A stretch of DNA of 64,000 nt from Bimuria novae-zelandiae CBS 107.79 (taxonomy: Eukaryota > Ascomycota > Dothideomycetes > Pleosporales > Didymosphaeriaceae): assembly GCA_010015655.1 (NCBI GenBank), contig ML976665.1, positions 533,736-597,735 of the forward strand, in the 5' to 3' direction. Positions within the stretch are counted from its first letter, which is position 1; every line of letters starts with the position of its first letter. Shown here piece by piece: positions 1 through 10,095 of this stretch. The notes below the pieces were generated by a model. The model was not told the DNA's origin and did no database searches. It saw only the letters and a program-made list of their open reading frames with translations. The position numbers and the translations under genes are program-made.

Positions 1-565
1 CGTGTCATCCTCTTGTGTTGGCCTACTGTCAAAGTCCATTGTTGTGTCGTCTAGGTCGCTATCATATGCGGCATCGGACATACGGTCGGCCCGGGAGTCA
101 TTGGTAATAGGGTCACCTCAACACGGTTAGAACACATTCACAACATGTTCTCAACATACTTACTCATTTTGGTTTTACCGGTTAAATTGAGTTGGAGGGA
201 GCAAATTGGGGCGTGCGCTGTACTTAAGAGGTGACCCAACCACCCGATAAGTAACCCGACCACTCGATTTGTAAGCCAACCAGCGAACAGGGGTCTGCAC
301 TAGCGCGTGTGGTGGGCCGAGGTCAAAGTGTGGTGGGGTTAACCGTATCCACGGGAGGTGCTCGGCGATGGGTTGTTGGGGATGGGCAGCTCACGACCGC
401 CATCGCACCTTCATCCAGTGTCGCACCTTCTCGACCAACGACAACGCGATGGCGGCCCCTTGCACCAATCAGATCTTTAATCTGAAATGATCATCTTGAC
501 ATGTAGGGTGCAAATTCTCCAGTTGTCGTCACTGTACGATAATTGAGTTCGAAGGATGGACTTGG
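1..565. other. Intergenic stretch without a recognised gene
   Basis: I see no credible coding exon, RNA gene or repeat of my own recognition here. Base composition is close to that of the neighbouring genes, so it is not part of an AT-rich repeat block. The last 8 bases (558-565, ggacttgg) form the left target duplication of the MITE that follows. Confidence 0.5.
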
Positions 566-693
566 CAGACTTGTCAACAATCAAGCCAACCAAGCCGATC
601 TAACCAAATTTAGTAACATCTTAACCTACGCGAGCTAGTAAATTACCATATTAGGCTAGACCGGCTTGATTGGCTTCACTGTTGACAAGTCTG
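566..693. mobile_element. hAT-type MITE, copy 1
   Basis: This is a 128-bp non-coding element whose two ends are inverted copies of each other, starting CAGACTTGTCAACA and ending with its complement. Nearly the whole element can fold as one hairpin. The flanking octamers ggacttgg (558-565) and ggacgtgg (694-701) match at 7 of 8 positions, the 8-bp target duplication typical of hAT transposons. A second copy lies at 15682-15809. It has no coding capacity, so it would need a hAT transposase supplied elsewhere. It sits about 185 bp upstream of the MFS start codon at 879, where it could affect that promoter; that effect is inference. Confidence 0.85.
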
Positions 694-878
694 GGACGTG
701 GCCGAACCCCGCAGTGCGAAGGAGTGAATCTTCACTGAGTGATCAGTCACACCGCCTTCAATGTTGGTATTTTTCCTTGAACAAAGAAGGAGCTTCCTTG
801 CTCCGACCCAAAATCCACATCCTACGACCACCGACTATCAGCTATCTACGTTTGAGTCCGCGAGCCCGCACGAGTGTA

Positions 879-2237
879 ATGTCTAACTCGCGTGAGAACC
901 ACGAACTGGACCTAGTCGGACACCAACCGTTTGAAGGAAGTCACGACTTCGAACCTCGAGGTCAAGAAGCTGAAGCGTTACCTCCAGTGGATGGCGGTCG
1001 CCATGCGTGGCTTTTCCTCGCTGTCTGCTTCCTTCTCGAGGCTGTTGTTTGGGGCTTCCCATACGCATTTGGTGTCTTCCAGGAACACTATGCCAGCGCC
1101 GGCCATTTCAGTGATGACTCTAAAGGAATTGCAGCAATTGGCACGACCGCCACGGGGATCGTGTACTTCGCATCACCGCTAGTTATTGGCTTCACGGGCA
1201 CCTTTCCGCACCTCGTACGGCATTTCAGCGCGATTGGACTTTCACTCATGCTCCTGGGTATCGTCTCCGCATCCTATGCGACCAGCGTCTGGCAGCTCAT
1301 CCTCACGCAAGGTGTATTATACGGGATCGGAGGAAGCCTGCTCTACCTCCCCGCTATCGTCTACCTAGATGAATGGTTCGTCCGTCGCAAAGGCCTTGCG
1401 TTCGGCATCATGTGGGCAGGCACAGGCACAGGCGGCATGCTCATTCCGTTACTCATGACTTGGTTCCTGGAAGACTATGGCTTCCGTACCGCGCTCCGCG
1501 TCTGGGCCATCATATCGGCCATCCTGCTCTTTCCCACACTATTTCTCCTCAAAGGTCGGCTGCCCGTGCAACGTCCAGGTGCAGGTGTCAACCTCCGTCG
1601 CCGCATCGATCTCAGCTTCTGCAAGACGGGCATGTTCATCGTTTTGCAGACTGGCAACATCATCCAAGGTCTCGGCTACTTTATCCCGTCTATTTATCTA
1701 CCTTCGTACGCCAAAGCAATTGGGCTCTCTAATGAAGCTTCCTCGCTCACTATCTCACTCGTTAATGCCGCGGCCGTCGTTGGCAATATCGGAATCGGTG
1801 CGCTCGTCGACCGCGTCGAGATCCACATGGCCATCATGATCAGCTCCATCGGTGCAACAGTAGCGTGCCTCCTTGTATGGGGTCTATCTACCTCGCTAGC
1901 GCCTCTGTACATCTTCGCCATTATGTACGGTGGCTTTGCCGGAGGCTATTCTGCTACGTGGCCAGGTATCACCCTTGCCATCCGCGAGCGATGCAGGGAC
2001 GAGAACGGTGTAAGCAGAGTCGATACTGGGATGGTTGTCGCGCTTTTTGCAGCTGGGAAGGGTATTGGTGCTGTTGTCAGCGGGCCCTTGAGCGAGGTGC
2101 TGCTCGAGGCTGATGAGTTGCGGGGAAAGGCAGGCGGTGCATTCGGAACGGGTTATGGAAGCCTAGTTGCCTGGAGCGGGGTGACAATGTTCTTCGGGGG
2201 CATCAGCTGGTTTGCGAAAACGCTGGGGAAGATTTGA
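879..2237 (+). CDS. MFS monocarboxylate-type transporter
   Basis: This intronless gene encodes 452 residues, the usual size of fungal monocarboxylate-transporter-like MFS proteins. I chose the ATG at 879 (MSNSRENHEL), because the open frame further upstream runs back into the MITE and has no transporter character. A hydrophilic N-terminus of about 45 residues is followed by roughly twelve hydrophobic segments. The loop after the fourth segment has the family signature YLDEWFVRRKGLAFGIMWAG followed by a GTGTGG stretch. A longer charged loop near mid-protein (RLPVQRPGAGVNLRRR) separates the two six-helix halves. Proteins of this group move small monocarboxylates or related organic acids across the plasma membrane by proton symport, but the substrate cannot be read from sequence. 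No frame break is visible, so the gene looks functional. Confidence 0.85.
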   Translation: MSNSRENHELDLVGHQPFEGSHDFEPRGQEAEALPPVDGGRHAWLFLAVCFLLEAVVWGFPYAFGVFQEHYASAGHFSDDSKGIAAIGTTATGIVYFASPLVIGFTGTFPHLVRHFSAIGLSLMLLGIVSASYATSVWQLILTQGVLYGIGGSLLYLPAIVYLDEWFVRRKGLAFGIMWAGTGTGGMLIPLLMTWFLEDYGFRTALRVWAIISAILLFPTLFLLKGRLPVQRPGAGVNLRRRIDLSFCKTGMFIVLQTGNIIQGLGYFIPSIYLPSYAKAIGLSNEASSLTISLVNAAAVVGNIGIGALVDRVEIHMAIMISSIGATVACLLVWGLSTSLAPLYIFAIMYGGFAGGYSATWPGITLAIRERCRDENGVSRVDTGMVVALFAAGKGIGAVVSGPLSEVLLEADELRGKAGGAFGTGYGSLVAWSGVTMFFGGISWFAKTLGKI

Positions 2238-2672
2238 GGACATGATGAGCCTGCGGCGGCGATACGACCCTACAGAGGTCGCGCCTAGAATGCGATACCA
2301 TGGGTTTTTGGGTGATGGTATGTCAATGATCCGGCCGTTGTATGGCGGGATGTCCAGATACACAGTAGTTCCTGTCTATTGTGCGGCATTTGAACGGTAT
2401 TTGGAAGGTCTTCGGGAAGGTGACTGCACTCGCAATTCCTCCTCAACCAATGCAAAGCAGCGAGCAAATATCTTAAGGGAGAAGCTGCGCATGTTGTGCC
2501 TAATTCATAAACCGAGAGAACCGACTGGAATGCCCGATGTTTGTTGATAGCGGAGATATCTCGGTGATAAGATTAGATGACGCGGTCGGGAGGCACATTG
2601 TTGGCCATCCATCCCACTTCCTTCCCAAGTGCTTGTCGACACGATTGAACAGCCAACATAACGCACAGCTGC

Positions 2673-3881
2673 ATGATGGACACAGAACCGGGCTCTTCCC
2701 ATGCAAAACTACCTGTCCCCAGTCTTGATTGGGTTTATATAAGAAGGTAGGTGAAGCGCGTCCAGCAACCATACGCCCACTGACAAATCGGAGTACTGAA
2801 GAACGAATCGCTACACTTCACCTCAACGGCGGCACCCTAAGAACGAAACTTTTAGAGCTCGTGGACGCCGCAAACAACCTAGGCAGCGACTGGTATTGTG
2901 GTACGAGGGCATCTCACGTCACCCAACAAAAAAGGCAGGAACTCGCGACGCACATTAGGAAGTTAGAGACAGAAGAGGATCAAAACCAGGAATCCGTACA
3001 ACAGCTTGAACGTGATCTACGCGAGCACTGGACGGCCTATGCGGCATTCTATTGTCGAGAGTTCTGCGACCGCATCCGGGAGAGGCTACCTAAGGAGGTG
3101 CAATTGATGGTCTTCGAAGCACTGTGGCACGACGCTCATCACACGATTACCGATTGGAATGCACAGGTGCTTGGTACCACTCCCGATGATCCTGTTCCAC
3201 TCGTCGAATCCTGGAGCAAGCGCGACACAGCACATTGCTTTGAAGTGCGATTCGTGGGCCGGGATTGGCGTCCCGAGATCATTGATGCATGGTGGCGCAT
3301 GTCGGTGTTCCAATTCAAGTCGTTCGCACTCATACCAAAGCTTCTCAGCACTGACTTCTGGGGGGAGAACATTAAAGACAAAGTGAGGAAGGTTATTGTC
3401 GATTTGTCATATCGCGAGCACCGGAAACCGGGGACTCTGAGACCGACCGGCGAAATCAAGACGTCTGTCACTGGTGCTGATCTGGACTCTGAGCTCAGGC
3501 ACTTGTTTCACTTCAACCACATTTCAACGATCAAACTTTCTATCAAGAAAAGGAATATTGCGAAGGTCCGATGCTCCTCACAAGTAAAACAGCTTGAATT
3601 TCTCAATGCTGCGCAACGCCTATTTCCGAGTCTGGAGCGGCTACAAGAAGATGGATATAATCTATCTGTCATTGTTGACAAGCATATCGAGATAATGATT
3701 GGGGATTCAGCGATCACGATTGGGGAATGGCGGAAGAAAATCTGCGATGCTGTGAAGGTGAGTGTTCATCGCAGAGAGTGGTATTCACTAAGTTATCGTA
3801 CAGACTCTTGACATCAACGATCACGAGGCAACGAAGGAGCTCGACGCTGGCAGGTGTTGGCCATTGGCTTTAGATGAGTGA
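2673..3881 (+). CDS. Unknown protein, possible F-box or 2EXR-like
   Basis: I model three exons: 2673-2746, 2794-3757 and 3804-3881, giving 371 residues. The introns are 47 bp (GTAGGT, branch CTGAC, acceptor GAG) and 46 bp (GTGAGT to CAG), and the frame is kept at both junctions. The long middle exon has no usable ATG before the conserved-looking segment, so an upstream exon is needed; ATG 2673 or 2676 (MMDTEPGSS) supplies one. The acceptor of intron 1 is not the preferred YAG, which makes the first exon the weakest part. A segment LPKEVQLMVFEALW resembles the start of fungal F-box or 2EXR domains. A charged, coiled-coil-prone stretch precedes it. I do not recognise a function. Confidence 0.55.
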
Positions 3882-4587
3882 TAATCGGAAGCTCGGCAGG
3901 TGAGCATCAACATGTACAATGTTTAGGGCAACTTCGTGAGCAGCCACTTAAGGAGGTGTTCTTCTAAGCTGAGCTGTAAGAGACACGCCTTCTACAGCAA
4001 TAATACTTCGCATGCATTTCTTACCTTAGTAATGGGGGCGGAAAACTCACTACGTGCATCTCCACTACGTGTTTTCCACTTCAATGAGCTTTGCAGTTGG
4101 TTGCGATTGGTTGGCTCGTTGGTAATTGTGGGTATGGTAAGCGACGTCGCCCTCGACTCAGCCTCTCTTGGCAGTACGCTTGAAACGAACAGCCACGGCC
4201 GGCTACAATGGAGAGAAAAATTCCGCGAGCCAAGCAGCCCCTATTCAAACTTTCAAAGGCGGGTCTCAAACCCGAATCGCCACAACGGGACCGAACTTCA
4301 GGCTCAACAAACCAAAATCACATGGCGACATACCAAAGTGATTTAGCAGCTGAAAGTCGGAAGTGCGTTGAAGATTCTGCCGTAATAAGCTTGCGCCCAG
4401 AAGCAAGTAATGAAGCGCAATGTCACCGCTCACCATGGCCATTGGGTTGCTCGGCTGACGACAAGGATGCGGGTCCTAGCGTACGCAGGCGCGACTCTCA
4501 GATGGCAGCCCTAAATACTAGAGGCGCTGGCCCATCGCGCGCTGCAGCCTGCCCTCCTTACGCTCTTTGCCCTACACGTTGTCCAAC
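3882..4587. other. Intergenic, probable promoter of the GT32 gene
   Basis: Only short ORFs without protein-like character occur here. The stretch lies between two plus-strand genes and must contain the terminator of the first and the promoter of the second, but I see no clear individual motif. Confidence 0.4.
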
Positions 4588-5640
4588 ATGTCTGCGCTTG
4601 CTTTTATATCTAATGCCGCGTCTTCGCGCAGGTATCTTCTTGTCGGCGTTCTGATTACGTTCTCGGTTTTCCTATTGTCGACGCATGTATACCAGATCCA
4701 CAACGAGACGTTGCTGTTCACCCCGTACCATGGTAAGTGCACCGCCCTCCCTTGCGTCGGTCGCATCGAATGCTAACCGGCGCGCGCAGCCTCGTGCACC
4801 TCGTTCGATGGCATGAACGACAAGCAATGGCCCCGCAAGCTGTGGCAAAGCTGGAAAGACGACTCCGAAGAACCGACGGAGCGCACCAAAGGCCTCGGCC
4901 ACGAATGGCGAACCATCAACCCAGAATACCGCTACGAGCGCATCACGGACGCCAACGAAGACGCCTACGTTATCGACAACTTCCCAAAGGTCGTGGCCGA
5001 CCTCTTCACGAGCCTGGACAATGCTGTCATGAAGGCCGACTACCTGCGCTACCTGATTCTGCTAAAGGAGGGCGGCGTATGGGCAGACATCGATGTCAAA
5101 GCACGTAAGCCGGTGAAAGATTGGGTACCCGAGGAATATAAGGACAAGGTCAACGTCATCATCGGCGTCGAGCGCGACCACAACAAGGATCGCATCTGGG
5201 AGGACCAGCCGTACTCGATCCAGCTCGCGCAATTCGTCATGATGGCCAAGCCAGGGCACCCCATCATCGAAGACCTCGTCCTCCTCACCGAGAAGAACCT
5301 GCGCAAGCTCGTGGCCGCGAACCACGCCGGCGAGTCCGCTTCGTTCCCGGACATCATGGGCACGACCGGTCCCTGGACCTTCACCAAGATCTTCATGGAC
5401 TACTTCACCAAGGTGACGGGCGTGAAACACAACGGCGACGAGATGGCCTTGATGGAGAAGCCGATGCTCATCGGCGACGTGCTGGTCATGCCGAAGATCT
5501 CTTTCGGCTCCCTCGGCGACGTCTCCGACGACCATCCAGACGTCTTGACGAAGCACTTCTTCATCGGCTCGTGGCTGTGCAAGGACGGCAAGATGATCGA
5601 GGGCTCACCTGTTGACCCCAAGGTCTGCGAAGGCACGTAA
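4588..5640 (+). CDS. GT32 OCH1-like glycosyltransferase
   Basis: Two exons (4588-4732 and 4790-5640) separated by a 57-bp intron with GTAAGT, branch TGCTAAC and acceptor GCAG give a 331-residue protein. ATG 4588 (MSALAFISNAASS) is the first in frame. Residues about 16-36 are a single hydrophobic segment, so this is a type II Golgi membrane protein with a lumenal catalytic domain. The catalytic domain shows the glycosyltransferase sugar-binding region: PRKLWQSWKDD, then MKADYLRYLILLKEGGVWADID, whose Asp148-x-Asp150 is the DXD metal and nucleotide-sugar site. Family members (OCH1, HOC1 and related) add mannose or other hexoses to glycoproteins or sphingolipids. The protein is shorter than yeast OCH1, so the exact acceptor is unknown. 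The frame is intact. Confidence 0.87.
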
Positions 5641-6403
5641 CCTCCTACCGTCGGCATCCTTACTGCGATCAATTTCTCATTTACGTGGCGTTCTCCGGGC
5701 ATGGCATTGGCGTTTTAGACTCTGCATTTTAAGGCTCGATGTAATCGGTATATATGCATCGCTTTTCGAGCGGCGTGTGGCTGTACAAACAGCATGGCTG
5801 TTGAATATAAGACGTGGACGAAGGTGGAACATGTGTTACTTTCGCGGCATCTAGCTTTGTTTAGCGCGAGAGATACCAATTTACAGACGAGGGCGAGGCT
5901 GGTGCGCTGCGGTGGGCGCGTGCTGGACCTTTCAATTCTTTGATTCACGAGTGGTTTTCTCTGGTGTGGTGTACTGCACATGAGGTGTTGCTTGGACGCC
6001 GGGCGGGCTGCTTCTGAAAGAGATTCGATATCTACTACTTTATCAACAGACAGGGACAAAGGTTCGGTTCTGAGACGTCCTGGTAACCTACTACCGCTGC
6101 AATCCAGCAGGGGGTCGCAGCGGGAGTGTCGCTACATCGGTTCCTGATCAAGGCGCCCACTGTTAAAAGTACTTGGAGTAGCTGCAATTGGCGCGTTCCG
6201 TGGTATAAACGCTCTCGAATTATAACGGGCAGAGCGGTCGGTACGTATCACATGAGTATGAGCATAGTCACACATCCTAAGTCCCTCTTCCATCAACACC
6301 ACACCCACCTCCTCTACCCCTTACACCCTCTCACTCCACTCCACCCCAACCTCCTCTTTAATTCCCAGCTCCGCCCGGGTCCGTTCCTCCCCAACCGCGT
6401 CCT
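5641..6403. other. Intergenic, no gene recognised
   Basis: The 3' flank of the glycosyltransferase gene and the flank of the broken transporter remnant. Only short non-conserved ORFs are visible, including a pyrimidine-rich tract around 6290-6350. Confidence 0.4.
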
Positions 6404-6475
6404 CTAGACGCACCCCGAGCGGCTCGCCAAACAATCCGCGAGCTCCTCCAAGCTCTGTCCCTCCGTCTCCGGATA

Positions 6476-8601
6476 CTGTGCCTCGGCAGTCAGTGCAACA
6501 CGTCAGTCAATGCAACACCCCAACAAGATCGCTCGGCCAGCAACATGAAGCTGCTGAGCCACCCACAATCAATATTATCACGAGATTTTCTGGATTTGGG
6601 GTCTCTGAGGCCTGTAGATAATTGCTAGCTACTTAGATTATCGATATCTACTTGGTGTTCTGATGATTCGGCCTCTGCGCGACTGTGAGGCGGATGCAAC
6701 AGATAAGGCCTCATCAACATCTACAGCCTCACGCTAAGGCTGTTTTTTCTTAGTAGGCTTGCTAGGAGGCTTTAAAGCCTTCTTGTTTACTAATTTAGAT
6801 ATTTTAATCTATTTTTAAAGTTGACTTTATGCCTTGCGGGCCTGTTACTTAAGGCGTCGCTCTATAGCCTTATTAGCCCTCTGCTTTGCGCGTGCATCTC
6901 TAGTAGCTACTTAAGCAATACGCCTCTCTTAGAGTAGCCTTATTTTAAGCTACTAGCTAGCCTGACGTGCCTCTACTTGCTCACGTTTTTAAAGCTATAG
7001 TTGCTGCGCTTTAGTATCTTTTTCGTGTAGACGATCACGTGCCCGCTGAACGCGATAGGGTGACACGAAAATAGATCCCCCTTAATCCTTATAAGGCTAA
7101 TTAAAAGGCAGAGGCCTGCCTCGCTTTAAGCGTTTCTTTTAGATGGTTAGGGCCTTTTGTAGGCCCTGATTTTCATGCTCTGCAAGCTGTGCTCGTGCAG
7201 AGATTAAGTATACAGTTTGACTTAGCTTTTTAGCCACATTACTAGCCCCTACATTAATATAAGCTTTTAGAAGCCTATCGATTTTCCTCTAATCTAATGC
7301 GCTAAGTACTAAGATTAAGCTTTCTCGTGATTCTTGCTTAGGTACGTGATTGTTATTAAACTGCTTAAGGATAACTTCTAGATGTAGAGGTGATAGGCCA
7401 GTAGCCTTAAAGGCCTGGAGTATCAATGGCTGCCTCATAGTACTAACCTAGGCCTTCTAGAATAAGCTAAAGAAGTCCCTTTTAGCAATAGAGGCTATTC
7501 TTAGGCTATCTTGTAAGAAGGCTAATAGCTCGTTTGAATATGCTGTTGATAGAGGCTTGAACATGCAGACATCTAGAGGCTGCAGCGTATGGGTCGAATG
7601 TGGTGGATAGATAGCTAACAGGATCTTATTACGATCGCAAAAGTCGATAAAATCCATAGTAACGTGAGATCCATGGCCATTAAGGATTAATAGTCGATAT
7701 GATCGTCCAGCTTTTGACTTTATAAGGCAATTAAACACCTGTTAAAGCCATGCAAGGCCTATCTGATTGTTCATCCAGCCAGATTCTAATACGGTGATAA
7801 AGACTTGATAATGTTAAGGGTTGAGGTCCTCTATCCAACTTGATTGTATATCTGTAGAGGTGGCCTGATAGATTAGAGCTGGATCTAGGGCAGATCCGTC
7901 GGCGCATATGCAAGCGATGATCGATATCCATTCACGGCTACCATCCTGAATAGCTTGCCTTACTGCCTTGCTCTCGTACAGAGGTCTATCAAAGATCCTC
8001 TTTGAGCGGGAGGTGATGCCGAGCAGGCAGCCTTTTTCGTCCATATTGTATATATGCTGAGTCTCGATCTGATACTGGCCAATCTTTTGCTGTAGAAGCT
8101 GAAAGTAGTCCTCATATTTGCCTAGGGAATCAGCTTTATGGCGATTGCTGTCGATGCCGGTCGTCCATCGTGATATCAAGGATTCAGGGTGGCGCCTCAC
8201 AAAGCGATCAACCCATGATAAGCTAACCTCCTTTTTGGCTATAGTAGAGGCAAAGCTTTGTATCATTTGCCGTGTAGGAGGAAGGCCACGTTCAGTAAGG
8301 CCTCTAATATATCGTAGGAGCTCTGATTCTTGCTGTGGGCTGAGATTTCGACGTGTAGAGTCGGTATCTGCACGCGCCTGCGTGACGCCTTGGTGCCGGC
8401 GCGTCAATGTAGAAAGTGCAACACCATATTCTTTTGCAATTTTTCTATATGAAAAAGATGCTCCTGGCTCTTGCGATTCGATTGCTGTAATTGCTGCCTT
8501 GATTGGATCCATATTGGTGGGGATGCGGCGCGTGAAAGTTGGTACGTTGCATGGTGGGGTGTTGCATTGACTGACGTGTTGCACTGACTGCCGAGGCACG
8601 G
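6476..8601 (-). mobile_element. Fot1/pogo-type DNA transposon, RIP-degraded
   Basis: The element is 2126 bp long with 47-bp terminal inverted repeats that differ at one base; both ends contain GTGCCTCGGCAGTCAGTGCA. It is flanked by a TA dinucleotide on each side (6474-6475 and 8602-8603), as in the Tc1/mariner-pogo superfamily. The single minus-strand transposase gene inside is interrupted by TAA and TAG codons. The insertion lies inside the C-terminal codons of a sugar-transporter gene, giving a precise pre-insertion sequence. A diverged relative of its TIR occurs at 63004-63042. Confidence 0.92.
6740..8512 (-). pseudogene. Fot1/pogo transposase pseudogene
   Basis: The reading frame starts at 8512 (MDPIKAAITAIES). 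It shows an N-terminal psq-type helix-turn-helix (FSYRKIAKEYGVALSTLTRR), a CENP-B-type DNA-binding domain (LSPQQESELLRYI to WVDRFVRRH) and a DDE_1 catalytic domain starting IYNMDEKG. The same frame continues without indels to about 6740 but is broken by TAA at 7814-7816 and 7742-7744 and by at least four later TAG or TAA codons. At each I can check against the family, the stop could have come from CAA, CAG or TGG by a C-to-T or G-to-A change. The second catalytic Asp in the LLILDGHGSH motif is Asn (codon at 7679-7681, GAT to AAT). This is the pattern left by RIP. The element is therefore dead. Confidence 0.88.
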
Positions 8602-8900
8602 TACATGAACCAAACCACGCCCACCATAAGGCACGCGAACAAGACAAAGTAGAGATGCGTGCTGTGCAGGGGTGCGGAGAAGCGGGTGCGAACATCCCCC
8701 CGCGGGATTTGAGTACCCACTAGATCCACGGGTTCAAAGCCGTAGCGATAACCGTGCATGGAACGCGTAGGGGGTGTGACACGTTTCCGAGGCAGCGGTA
8801 CCGATAGTCACTAATCAAGCGGGGGTCTGGAGTAAGGACCGCCCTTTCCCAACGACATTGCATTCCATCATTACGCGACGTACCAGAACACCAGAACACC

Positions 8901-9421
8901 ATGTCAAAATCCTCCAACAGGTCCGTCGAAGATATGATCGGTCTTCTACCGAAGCAAAGCATCGAAGAAATGATAGGATTACACGAAGCTTCGCCGCCCA
9001 CAACGCCCGACGGCACTTCTTCGCGTCGAAAGGACAGAACGTGCGATCCATGTGTGATCAACTTTGACCGCAAAGCTCGGAGTGCAAACCCCTGCTAACG
9101 CCTGAATACTGCGACAGTCTCCGAACAATAGCCCGCAAGATGGAGGCCCTTGCCGAGGTGGTTGAAAATGGCGATAGTGTGATAGTTAAGACGGACGGGA
9201 GAATGCTGGGCAACTGGAGCGCCAGAACGGCCATGGAGAACGCAGGAGAAGCGACTGTGTCCTACAAGGAATTGGCAGAGCCGCAGACGTTGAAGAAGGT
9301 GCGCAATACGGCGATTACTAGGGGGAACGAGATTAGGGCGGAATTGAATAAGATGAAGAGAGAGATGAAGAGGTGTGTTCAAGTACTGGAGAGGCGGGAG
9401 AGGGAGGTACAAGTACGTTGA
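8901..9421 (+). CDS. Unknown small protein, two exons
   Basis: A possible gene with exons 8901-9040 and 9118-9421 encodes 147 residues. The 77-bp intron would run from GTGCGA to a GACAG acceptor with a GCTAAC branch site. The start (MSKSSNRSVEDMIG) has a good CACC context. The first exon is polar; the second (MEALAEVVENGD...) ends with a charged, coiled-coil-prone segment rich in Lys, Arg and Glu. I recognise no domain. The donor site is not the usual GTRAGT, and the upstream flank is the decayed transporter, so this could also be non-coding. Confidence 0.35.
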
Positions 9422-9616
9422 AGGGCAAGGGACAGGGACAGGGAGGGCAGTGGGAGGAAAAGGAAATGGGAGACAGATCCTGATAACTCGTATTGATGGA
9501 AAACGGTCGTGTGCGGAGGCAAGCGCTATTGTGTTGTGTTCACGCGGTCAGAGATAAGTAGCGTTTAAGGCAATCTTACAGACCCTATATCCTGTACCGC
9601 AACCACAAATCGCTTC

Positions 9617-9626
9617 TATATAAAAA
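9617..9626 (+). promoter_or_regulatory. TATA-like box
   Basis: The sequence TATATAAAAA lies about 90 bp upstream of an ATG at 9708 in good context (aaaaATGac). It could serve the small gene that follows, but no transcript is known. Confidence 0.4.
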
Positions 9627-9707
9627 GCACCGCCAGCCATCATAAAGCCCCCTCAAATCATTCCCCAGCACTTCTTCCACAACTCCGCCTCCCATTCCTG
9701 TTAAAAA

Positions 9708-10095
9708 ATGACATCGTCAGAGCAACCCAAACTCAAATCATTTCTCGCATTCTCGATTCCATCTCCGGTCCCTCTCCCGTGCTTCACCTAGATCACCTAC
9801 CTCAGTTACGCGTTCTGCGAACCCCTGGCTAAATTTCGCAGCATTGCAGCACTCCACTTCCGCCTACCAACCCTATCGCATGCGTCTCGGAACGTGCACA
9901 AAACCCCACGAACCCGGGCCCGTATGGATGTATTTCCACGTCGAAGTCGCCTCCCCCGGCCTCTCTTACTTCAACCAACCGTGCGAGATTGAGGTTTCCA
10001 CCTCCACCACCACTATCCAGAAATACGTCTCATTGGGGAATCTCGGGCGTGAGAATGTGGTTTTCTACGAGCCGTTTGCGTTTAGGGGGGGATAG
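9708..10095 (+). CDS. Possible small gene, structure unresolved
   Basis: An ATG at 9708 (MTSSEQPKLKSF) opens a 27-codon frame. A second open frame ending at 10095 has protein-like composition (PVWMYFHVEVASPGLSYF, then EIEVSTSTTTIQKYV). A good acceptor with branch (GGCTAAATTTCGCAG) ends at 9841 between them, but I cannot find a standard donor that joins the two in frame. The gene is either spliced in a way I do not see or decayed. No homologue is recognised. Confidence 0.25.

Larger units (their letters stand above)
6404..8790 (-). pseudogene. MFS sugar transporter remnant split by transposon
   Basis: Only the C-terminal end of the gene remains. On the minus strand, 8790-8602 encodes hydrophobic sequence ending YFVLFACLMVGVVWFMY. 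After the Fot1-like element, 6475-6404 continues YPETEGQSLEELADCLAS and reaches a stop at 6404-6406. Joined at the duplicated TA, the two parts read WFMYPETEGQSLEEL, which is the classic end of fungal hexose transporters (PETKG.SLEE after the last membrane helix). Further upstream, an IATALNPWI segment resembling the usual ATA.NWIWN helix is followed by an in-frame TAG and then lies in another frame, so the gene was also damaged by point changes. The remaining 400 or so residues of such a transporter are missing. Confidence 0.7.

Noticed and set aside
666..878. N-terminal extension of the MFS transporter frame
   Set aside because: It begins inside the MITE end and has no conserved content; the ATG at 879 gives a normal-sized transporter.
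3936..4346. 136-codon plus-strand open frame
   Set aside because: Low-complexity, no domain, overlaps other frames, and lies in the probable promoter of the glycosyltransferase gene.
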